Both the position numbers and the translations under genes were made by a program. From Clostridiaceae bacterium (GTDB lineage: Bacteria > Bacillota > Clostridia > Lachnospirales > Lachnospiraceae), in NCBI GenBank assembly GCA_009911305.1, contig QXXC01000043.1, positions 1 through 35,504 of the forward strand: 35,504 bases of DNA. The letters are read 5' to 3'. The notes beneath the pieces are model-generated. The model had not been told where the DNA came from, did not search any database, and was given only the letters and a program-made list of their open reading frames with translations. Positions 16,614 to 22,809 of this stretch are shown here, piece by piece. The first letter of the stretch is position 1. Every line of letters begins with the position of its first letter.

Positions 16614-17675
16614 TTAACGCCTGTAGTTGATGACTGCCTCTATTTTGTCTAAGCCTCCTACATTGGGGGCAAATTGCTCATACGCTTTCCGGGAGGCCTC
16701 TTTAAACGGCTCACGATCCGGATATGTGATATTTACGCCCCTGGCTTTCAGCTCCTCAAGGTAATCGTCCTCTGACTTTGCGTAAAGCTCTCTCTCCAGC
16801 TCAATCATATTTGCCGCCGCTTCCTCCACGATGGCCTTCTGCTCATCGCTTAATTTGTTGTAAAACTGCAGATCCATAAGAACCGGATTCACACACTCCA
16901 GCCAGCCCACGACAGCCCAGTTAGGAGCCACCTCATAGAATGCCTTCAGATAATAATTGGTATTGGCTGCTTCCGCTCCGTCCAGGACGCCGGATTCGAG
17001 GGAAGTATAAAGTTCATTGTATGCCATGGGAGTCGGGTTGGCCCCAAAGGCCGTGAAGCCGGCCATATTGGCTGTGCTCTCCTGGGTGCGGATCTTTAAG
17101 CCCGCCAGATCGGCCATGCTCTCAATGGGCTTTTTCACCGTCATAATGTTCCGGGAGCCCATATCAAACCAGCCAAGGAGCTTAAAGCCCTGGGCCTCGC
17201 ACTGAGGCGCATAGCTCATCCCGATATCGTCGAGAACCGCGTATACATGATCCTTGTCTTCAAACAGCATCGGAAGCTCAAAGAGACTCAGCTCGTCGAT
17301 AAAATTGGTCAGAACCGCATTCGCCGGATCCACCATCTCCACTGTGTGAAGCTGCAGGCCCTCAATTACGTCCCGCTCTGAGCCGAGCTGGTTGTCGGGA
17401 TATACCTCCACAACAATGCTTCCGCCTGATTTCTCCTCCACCTCTTCCTTAAAGGCGTTCGCGGCCTGAACCGCGGGCTCTGCAGCTGCCTGAGACAGGG
17501 AAAATTTGATGGTAACGGCTCCGGACGCAGGCGCTTTTGCGGCCTCCTGCCCGGCTCCCTGCGCCGGCTGTCCGCCCTGTGTGGGAGCGGTATTGCCGCC
17601 TGATGAACAGGCGCTCATGGAAAAAGCGGTCATTGCCGCAAGACCCAGGCTGATGAAACGGGATATGTTTTTCAT
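16614..17675 (-). CDS. dctP: TRAP transporter substrate-binding protein (DctP family)
   Basis: The 353-residue lipoprotein is the extracytoplasmic solute receptor of a TRAP transporter. Its signal peptide (MKNISRFISLGLAAMTAFSM) ends in SAC with Cys23, followed by a low-complexity Gly/Ala/Gln linker to about residue 50. The mature domain opens VTIKFSLSQAAAEPAVQAAN and shows DctP marks: GSERDVIEGLQLHTVEMVDP, DLAGLKIRTQESTANMAGFT (the conserved arginine that binds the substrate carboxylate is in KIRTQ) and ANPTPMAYNELYTSLESGVLDGAE. AAGGAGG precedes the ATG. It is last of the three TRAP genes (order dctQ-dctM-dctP). Presence of a carboxylate-bearing substrate such as a sugar acid is likely. Confidence 0.93.
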   Translation of the reverse strand: MKNISRFISLGLAAMTAFSMSACSSGGNTAPTQGGQPAQGAGQEAAKAPASGAVTIKFSLSQAAAEPAVQAANAFKEEVEEKSGGSIVVEVYPDNQLGSERDVIEGLQLHTVEMVDPANAVLTNFIDELSLFELPMLFEDKDHVYAVLDDIGMSYAPQCEAQGFKLLGWFDMGSRNIMTVKKPIESMADLAGLKIRTQESTANMAGFTAFGANPTPMAYNELYTSLESGVLDGAEAANTNYYLKAFYEVAPNWAVVGWLECVNPVLMDLQFYNKLSDEQKAIVEEAAANMIELERELYAKSEDDYLEELKARGVNITYPDREPFKEASRKAYEQFAPNVGGLDKIEAVINYRR

Positions 17676-17730
17676 AAAAGCACGTCCTCCTTTATTATTT
17701 TTGTAATAATACAGAAAATCTGAACTATTT

Positions 17731-19011
17731 CTATTTTACAAGATTCGGAAGCCACATATAGAGGCCCGGGCAGTACGTAACGATAATGAGCGCCACCAGC
17801 ATAGCCGCGATAACCGGGAAACAGAAGGGGACAACTTCCTTAATGGATTTTCCGGTCAGGCCGCAGGATACGAACAGGGTCGCGCCGTAGGGAGGCGTCA
17901 CGTAACCAATGGCTAAGTTTACGCACACGATCGTCCCGAAATGCAGGGGGCTGATCCCGAAGCTCGTGGCAACCGGGAACAGGATCGGCATCAGTACAAT
18001 GATTGCAGTAAAGCTTTCCATGAACATACCGATGATGAACAAAACGATGTTTAAGAAAATCAGGAACAGGAACCGGCTGTGGATATACGTATTCATAAAC
18101 GTCACCAGAAGCTGCGGAATCTGCTTGGCAGTAATAAACCAGGAGAAGATATAGGCTGCGGCTGTGATGATAATGATCATGCTCGCACTCTCTGCTGACT
18201 TTAACAAAAGCCTCGGCAGATCCTTTACCGTGATCTCCTTATATACAAACAGAGCTACGATCAGGCCGTACAGCACCGCAATCCCGGCGCCCTCGGTCGC
18301 GGTAAAAATACCGCCCACAATGCCGAAAATAATGATAAACGGGAGGCCAATGCCCGGCAGGGCGATCCACGTTTTTTTCATGGCTATCTTCAAATCAAAC
18401 GGCGCTGTGGATACATAGGCATCCCCTCTGTGCGAGGCGTGGATATAGGAATATACCATCAGAGACGCTCCCACCAGTATTCCGGGAATCACGCCGCACA
18501 TAAAGAGCTGTCCCACAGAGGTATTGGTGGAATAGCCGATCAGAACCATCAGGATACTGGGAGGAATGATCGGCCCGATCGCGCCCGCCCCGGCCTGCAG
18601 GACAGATGCGAACCGCATGTCATATCCCTTTTCCCTCATGGCCGGCATCAGAATCGCTCCCACAGCGGCTGTGTCAGCCGTCGAGGATCCGGAGATTCCG
18701 GCAAACACCATGGAAGCCAGCACACATACCATGGCCAGGCTTCCTTTGAGCCAGCCCACCCAGGCCTCCGCAAATTCAACGATCTTCTGAGACAGGCCGC
18801 CCTCGTCCATCAGGTTCCCGGCAAACATAAACAGCGGTATCGCCATGATAGGCCAACTGTCGAGGCCCGTAAACATGCGCTGCGGAACCAGAACCAGCGG
18901 AAAATTCCCGTCCAGGATAATCGAAATCGTGGTTCCAAGCCCCAGGCCAACCGCTATGGGGGTTCCAATCAGAAAGAAAAATAGAATCCCTAAAAATAAT
19001 GTCGCAATCAT
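17731..19011 (-). CDS. dctM: TRAP transporter large permease (DctM family)
   Basis: The 426-residue membrane protein is the ion-coupled transport subunit of the TRAP system. It has about 12 helices. Family stretches include LFMFAGNLMDEGGLSQKIVE, VFAGISGSSTADTAAVGAIL (ion-site serine/threonine loop), MREKGYDMRFASVLQAGAGA, IGPIIPPSILMVLIGY and, near the end, NLAIGYVTPPYGATLFVSC. Length is standard for unfused DctM. The start codon is behind GGGGGGAC, and 16 bases separate it from the upstream dctQ stop, so the genes are translated from one mRNA. Confidence 0.96.
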   Translation of the reverse strand: MIATLFLGILFFFLIGTPIAVGLGLGTTISIILDGNFPLVLVPQRMFTGLDSWPIMAIPLFMFAGNLMDEGGLSQKIVEFAEAWVGWLKGSLAMVCVLASMVFAGISGSSTADTAAVGAILMPAMREKGYDMRFASVLQAGAGAIGPIIPPSILMVLIGYSTNTSVGQLFMCGVIPGILVGASLMVYSYIHASHRGDAYVSTAPFDLKIAMKKTWIALPGIGLPFIIIFGIVGGIFTATEGAGIAVLYGLIVALFVYKEITVKDLPRLLLKSAESASMIIIITAAAYIFSWFITAKQIPQLLVTFMNTYIHSRFLFLIFLNIVLFIIGMFMESFTAIIVLMPILFPVATSFGISPLHFGTIVCVNLAIGYVTPPYGATLFVSCGLTGKSIKEVVPFCFPVIAAMLVALIIVTYCPGLYMWLPNLVK

Positions 19012-19027
19012 CTTTTGTCCCCCCTTT

Positions 19028-19531
19028 CTAAGCTTCTGTTTCTGCTTCCGGCTGCGCAGGCCCTTCAGGAGAACCGGGGTTAAAAAAACGGATAAAGCGG
19101 ATGACGGTCTCCATCAGAATCAGCGCGCCGCCCACAGGAAGAGACGCATATACATAGGACATCGGCATATTCAGGGCCGGCGAGGTCTGCCTTCCTGCGT
19201 TAATGGTAAGAAAAATGCCCTGGTAACATACAATTGAAAAAAATACGATTATAGATACAAAAACGACAATATCCGTTCCTTTTTTTATGCGCGCCGGAAG
19301 CGATGCCGTCACGAGATCAATCGCCAGATGGCCTCCCTTGCGCATCATCACTGCCGAACCCAGCATCACCATCCAGATCTGCATATATCTGGCGAGCTCC
19401 TCTGACCAGGTAAGCGGCGCTCCCAGCGCATACCTGCAGACTACCTGGGCAACCACAAAGATCGACAGCAGGGCAAGAACGATTATAACCGCCGCTTCAT
19501 TGATTTTCCTGATAATATTAATTACTGTCAT
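19028..19531 (-). CDS. dctQ: TRAP transporter small permease (DctQ family)
   Basis: This 167-residue protein has four membrane helices (about 12-33, 45-65, 86-108 and 127-150), the standard DctQ topology. Its signature is RYALGAPLTWSEELARYMQI, followed by WMVMLGSAVMMRKGGHLAIDLV, both near-diagnostic for DctQ. The subunit forms a fixed scaffold for DctM. GAGGAGTGGAGAGG lies before the ATG. A stem-loop (19555-19597) stands just upstream of this ribosome site, in the 213-base gap after the upstream gene, and may adjust expression of the transporter relative to the enzymes. Confidence 0.95.
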   Translation of the reverse strand: MTVINIIRKINEAAVIIVLALLSIFVVAQVVCRYALGAPLTWSEELARYMQIWMVMLGSAVMMRKGGHLAIDLVTASLPARIKKGTDIVVFVSIIVFFSIVCYQGIFLTINAGRQTSPALNMPMSYVYASLPVGGALILMETVIRFIRFFNPGSPEGPAQPEAETEA

Positions 19532-19554
19532 TCCCTCTCCACTCCTCTTTCATA

Positions 19555-19597
19555 AAGGCTGATCAAACCTTTTTATCTGTCTTGTCTGATCAGCCTT
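19555..19597 (-). promoter_or_regulatory. Stem-loop immediately upstream of the dctQ ribosome binding site
   Basis: AAGGCTGATCA (19555-19565) and TGATCAGCCTT (19587-19597) form a perfect 11-bp stem with a 21-base loop. On the minus strand only three U follow, then the dctQ ribosome site, so termination would be partial at best. It may attenuate or process the mRNA between the enzyme genes and the transporter genes. Confidence 0.6.
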
Positions 19598-19744
19598 ATT
19601 GCCGCTGTATACCCCTGCCGGCGTGCAAAGCGTACCCCCTTATGCCCGCTGCCGCCGCGTTTTTGTAAAGCCGTCAAAAACAGATACGCCGGCCTGTCTC
19701 AACCGTTACTCAACAAAGTGTCCATTTGCATTGATACACAAACT

Positions 19745-20461
19745 TTATATTTTTCTCTCCAGACCCGTTCTCTCATAGTAGGAATCCGGGATATCCTTCG
19801 GATCCTTGTACATTACCATCACGCACGTTCCATCGCTGCCGATGGTCGGAACATCCATGATAAATAATGGCCAGCCAAACCACTTATACCATCCGAACTC
19901 CCACATGGTGGTGCAGTTTAAGCAGTAGCACTGGAAGCCCTCCTTGCCGTAGCAGCGCGGCTCGGCCTTGTCAAGCGTCTGAACCGTATCGGTGCATTCT
20001 GTCACCAGCCATCCGCCGCTGTTACATCTCTGAAGCGTAAAGGTGATCTTCTCCTCATCCTCTTCCCAGATCTGATCCGCGTTGTCATGAAGAGCTGACC
20101 AGAGAACGGCGCGGTTCTCCAGGAAATCTTCCATCGGGAAGTCCCTGTATGTAGCTTCCCCGGCTTTATATTTCGCCATCCAGTCCTGCAGGCAGGGCGG
20201 GTAGCACCAGAGAGCGTAATCCTCCATACATTCAAAGATCGCCTCATCCGGAGCCCATTTCTTAAAGTTTCTCAATGTCTGGTTTACCCAGCGGACCGCA
20301 AAGTGGTGAAACCCTGTCTTTTTCTCCACATTCAGCTTGTGAAGCTCCAGTGCCTTGTCCATGTCACCGGCCCTGATAGCCGCCTCGAGCTTATCGATGT
20401 TTCTTACAGCATAGTCGTTTCTGACCCTGTCAAGAACCTCTGTATACATCTTCTTTTCCAT
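19745..20461 (-). CDS. Conserved protein of unknown function, Cys/Trp-rich C-terminal domain
   Basis: I do not recognise this 238-residue soluble protein with confidence. The start at 20461 (MEKKMYTEVLDRVRNDYAVR) is chosen because AAAGGAGAG precedes it; an in-frame upstream extension overlaps the neighbouring gene. Residues 1-110 look helical. From about 130 a mixed domain follows with ITFTLQRCNSGGWLVTECTD, CYGKEGFQCYCLNCTTMWEF, GWYKWFGWPLFIMDVPTIGS and CVMVMYKDPKDIPDSY. Seven cysteines, with CYCLNC in the middle, could bind a metal or react covalently. Its general outline recalls V4R-like or ATC-hydrolase-like small-molecule-binding domains, but that is a loose impression. It lies between the dehydrogenase and TRAP genes on one strand, so it probably acts on the same substrate. 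Confidence 0.75.
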   Translation of the reverse strand: MEKKMYTEVLDRVRNDYAVRNIDKLEAAIRAGDMDKALELHKLNVEKKTGFHHFAVRWVNQTLRNFKKWAPDEAIFECMEDYALWCYPPCLQDWMAKYKAGEATYRDFPMEDFLENRAVLWSALHDNADQIWEEDEEKITFTLQRCNSGGWLVTECTDTVQTLDKAEPRCYGKEGFQCYCLNCTTMWEFGWYKWFGWPLFIMDVPTIGSDGTCVMVMYKDPKDIPDSYYERTGLERKI

Positions 20462-20492
20462 ATGTTTCTCTCCTTTCTGTCCCCGGTTCGTA

Positions 20493-21572
20493 TTACCACT
20501 CCGTCTTTTTTCCGTACTTCTCATCTTCTGTGATCGGGAAGGTTACTTCTTTGCCCAGATCGCCTGACTGATAAATGGCGCGGATGAATTCCAGCGTCCT
20601 CTTTCCTTCCACGCCGTCCACTTTTGGATCGCGGTTCTCCTTAATGGCCTGTATGAAATCCGTGAGCTGCCTTCTGTGGTTCTCAGTCGCCACATAGCCG
20701 GCCCCCGTCGCCGTATCTCCGGAATCCACCTTCACCTTGGTAAGGTAGTCGTCCTCATTCATGCCTTCTACCTTCCACTCCACAATCTCCTCCTCCACGA
20801 TCTTGATGGTTCCCTTCTCGCCGTGGATCTCAATATGCCTTGGATAACCGGGACGAACCGCTGTGCTGCTGATAAGGCTTCCAAGCGCGCCGTTCTTGAA
20901 TTTAAATACTGCGTTCGCCACATCGTCCACCTCGATATCGGGATGCAGGGTGGTCATATAATTGCCGGTCAGCCGCTCCACATCTCCCACCAGGTACAGC
21001 ATCAGGTCAATGAAATGAACGGTCTGGCTGATCAGAGAGCCGCCGCCCTCGCCCTTCCAGGTTCCGCGCCATGCGCCGGATGCGTAATATTCATCGCTGC
21101 GGAAGCACTTGCCGGAGCAGTCCACAGACAGAAGTTTGCCTAACCGGCCCTCGTCGAGCGCTTTCTTTATCATCTGCGCCTGATCCATGAAACGATACAT
21201 GAAAATAACGCCGAACTTTACGCCCGCCTCCTTACAGGCCGCAATCATCCTGTCCGCCGCATTGCAGTCCACAGCAATCGGCTTCTCGCACATCACGTGC
21301 TTGCCGGCCTTTGCACAGTCCACAACCATCTGCTCGTGTAAAAACGGAGGCGTCACCACGCAGACTGCGTCAATATCATCGCGTGCAATCATGTCTTTAT
21401 AATTTGTATAATAGGACGGAATATTATACTCGCTGGCAAATGCTTTTGCCACATCCTCCTTTACATCGCAAAATGCTGCGATCTCCGCCTCGGGGATATC
21501 ACGGAGCGCTCCTGCGTTTAACGGCCCTGCCATGCCGCCGCCGATAATGCCAAATCTGATTTTCTCGCTCAT
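20493..21572 (-). CDS. Gfo/Idh/MocA family NAD(P)-dependent oxidoreductase
   Basis: The 359-residue protein has the N-terminal Rossmann fold of the family, MSEKIRFGIIGGGMAGPLNA, with GGGMAG as the dinucleotide loop. It also has the EKP motif in HVMCEKPIAVDC (catalytic Lys), GGGSLISQTVHFIDLMLYLV with the conserved catalytic His and Asp, and a C-terminal alpha/beta substrate domain. Members oxidise or reduce hydroxyl groups of sugars, inositols and sugar acids. The ATG at 21572 has GGAAGAG upstream, and is preferred to a codon ten residues earlier. It is the first gene after the promoter at 21683-21711 and heads the operon with the unknown protein, TRAP transporter and aldolase-like gene. Confidence 0.92.
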   Translation of the reverse strand: MSEKIRFGIIGGGMAGPLNAGALRDIPEAEIAAFCDVKEDVAKAFASEYNIPSYYTNYKDMIARDDIDAVCVVTPPFLHEQMVVDCAKAGKHVMCEKPIAVDCNAADRMIAACKEAGVKFGVIFMYRFMDQAQMIKKALDEGRLGKLLSVDCSGKCFRSDEYYASGAWRGTWKGEGGGSLISQTVHFIDLMLYLVGDVERLTGNYMTTLHPDIEVDDVANAVFKFKNGALGSLISSTAVRPGYPRHIEIHGEKGTIKIVEEEIVEWKVEGMNEDDYLTKVKVDSGDTATGAGYVATENHRRQLTDFIQAIKENRDPKVDGVEGKRTLEFIRAIYQSGDLGKEVTFPITEDEKYGKKTEW

Positions 21573-21622
21573 CTTTTCTCTTCCTTTCTTCTGCACTGTC
21601 ATCGGGAGCTATATCTTTCGTT

Positions 21623-21650
21623 CCAGCCGGTCTGGCGCCTGACCGGCTGG
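21623..21650 (-). promoter_or_regulatory. Perfect 10-bp stem-loop in the 5' leader of the dehydrogenase/TRAP operon
   Basis: CCAGCCGGTC (21623-21632) pairs with GACCGGCTGG (21641-21650) around an 8-base loop. It lies between the mapped-by-eye promoter (21683-21711) and the first start codon (21572). No U-run follows, so a 5'-end mRNA stabiliser is the likeliest role. Confidence 0.6.
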
Positions 21651-21658
21651 GAAACAAA

Positions 21659-21711
21659 ATATATCTTAGATATCTTGTTGATATATTACCACATTATTTT
21701 GAATTATTCAA
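21659..21711 (-). promoter_or_regulatory. Promoter with overlapping dyad for the dehydrogenase/TRAP operon
   Basis: On the minus strand, TTGAAT (21706-21711) and TAATAT (21683-21688) are 17 bases apart. The inverted repeat ATATATC...GATATAT (21659-21665 and 21680-21686) begins in the -10 box and covers the expected transcription start, a typical repressor position. The GntR/FCD regulator at 14682-15299 is the obvious candidate to bind it, although the sequence differs from the TTGTATATAA-like site at its own promoter. Confidence 0.55.
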
Positions 21712-21849
21712 TATCTTTTCAAAAATTTATTTCCAGTATTTTATATTTACAAAACCTTAACAGGGCTGAGCCGCGTATATCCATGCCTTTTTCACAAACA
21801 TGACGGTCCATCCCTGTGAAACAGGTTCTGACAGCGGCATTTCGATTGT

Positions 21850-21891
21850 TGCTTATAGTCCGTTGTTTCATAGACATCATATACATATAAT
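21850..21891 (+). promoter_or_regulatory. C-box operator and promoter of the restriction-modification control gene
   Basis: The sequence TTATAGTCCGTTGTTTCATA within 21850-21875 closely follows the C-box of restriction-modification controller proteins (two ATAGTC-like half-sites flanking CCGTG). A promoter overlaps it: TTGTTT at 21863-21868 and TATAAT at 21886-21891, with 17-base spacing. The C-box straddles the -35 box, so bound C protein should affect transcription of its own gene and of the downstream endonuclease. Only one C-box copy is evident. Confidence 0.75.
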
Positions 21892-21927
21892 ATTTGCGTA
21901 CATTATGAAAGAAAGCGGTGACACTTA

Positions 21928-22134
21928 ATGATTCAAAAAGAATTGGGCGAAAAAATCCAGGGCTTACGCAAAAAACAGGGGTTAAGTCAGGAAAAATTTG
22001 CACTGATTATAGACATGGACAGGACTTACTTTGCATCCGTAGAAGCCGGGAAACGCAATATTTCTATACGCAATATTAAAAAAATTGCCGACGGCCTGGG
22101 GATCACGCTGGAAGAACTGTTCAGAGGATTATGA
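21928..22134 (+). CDS. Restriction-modification controller (C) protein, XRE-type HTH
   Basis: This 68-residue protein is almost entirely a helix-turn-helix of the XRE/C.AhdI type: IQKELGEKIQGLRKKQGLSQ, then EKFALIIDMDRTYFASVEAG and KRNISIRNIKKIADGLGITL. DRTYFASVEAGKRN is the recognition-helix region typical of C proteins (usual form RTYISxIERGxRN). Length, the C-box just upstream, and the endonuclease gene starting 17 bases after its stop codon all agree with a controller that delays nuclease synthesis until DNA is methylated. It probably binds as a dimer. Confidence 0.9.
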   Translation: MIQKELGEKIQGLRKKQGLSQEKFALIIDMDRTYFASVEAGKRNISIRNIKKIADGLGITLEELFRGL

Positions 22135-22151
22135 TGAAAGGAACGTAATAT

Positions 22152-22772
22152 ATGAAATCACCCTACGCAAACTACCCGGAAGAGCAGTGGAAAACGATAA
22201 CAAAACAACTGGTTGCGTCGCATCCTCTGAAAAAGGAAGAAATCGTAAAGGCAGTGCTGGAGTCCTGGGAAGGCATAATGAGGACAAAGATCGCAGATGA
22301 ACTCCAGATTGGCGTGGATATCTTTCCCCAACCACAAATTCTAGGGAATTTTCTGCATGAATTAATCCCGGTGATGTTAGAGAAGGAGCATCCCGGTAAA
22401 TGGGCAAGAGATCGGAGCAAAAAAGAGAAAGACCTTGTATACATACCTGACTCTTATTATTCGACAGAAATAAAGACTTCCTCAAACCGGAATAATATAT
22501 TTGGAAATGCAAGCTATGGCCAGGAGGACAGTTCAAAATCAACATCGAAATTAAAAGATGGTTATTATCTTACTGTAAATTTTCAAAAGTTTGACCCTGA
22601 AAATCCTGGCTTTAAGCCTCGTATTCAGAAAATACGTTTGGGCTGGCTGGAGCATACCGACTGGCATTCACAAAAGGCTTCATCCGGTCAGCAAGCCAGG
22701 ATAAAACCCACGGTCCGTGATAATAAGCTGCTTCTGATTTATGATATCGATCGAGGCGGAACATTAGTTTAA
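22152..22772 (+). CDS. ScaI-like type II restriction endonuclease
   Basis: The 206-residue protein resembles the ScaI family of type II endonucleases, whose founding member cuts AGTACT. The recognisable core is DLVYIPDSYYSTEIKTSSNR, followed by NNIFGNASYGQ. A PD...ExK-type site can be read as Asp100 (or Asp94), Glu106 and Lys108 in EIKTS. The N-terminal helical part includes IVKAVLESWEGIMRTKIADE and LQIGVDIFPQPQILGNFLHE. It sits directly behind the C-protein gene and converges on the methyltransferase gene, leaving 37 bases between stop codons. Specificity cannot be read from sequence. The gene appears intact. Confidence 0.8.
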   Translation: MKSPYANYPEEQWKTITKQLVASHPLKKEEIVKAVLESWEGIMRTKIADELQIGVDIFPQPQILGNFLHELIPVMLEKEHPGKWARDRSKKEKDLVYIPDSYYSTEIKTSSNRNNIFGNASYGQEDSSKSTSKLKDGYYLTVNFQKFDPENPGFKPRIQKIRLGWLEHTDWHSQKASSGQQARIKPTVRDNKLLLIYDIDRGGTLV

Positions 22773-22809
22773 GTGGAAAAGCAGAAGACGGCGGTATGTC
22801 TGTCTTCTG

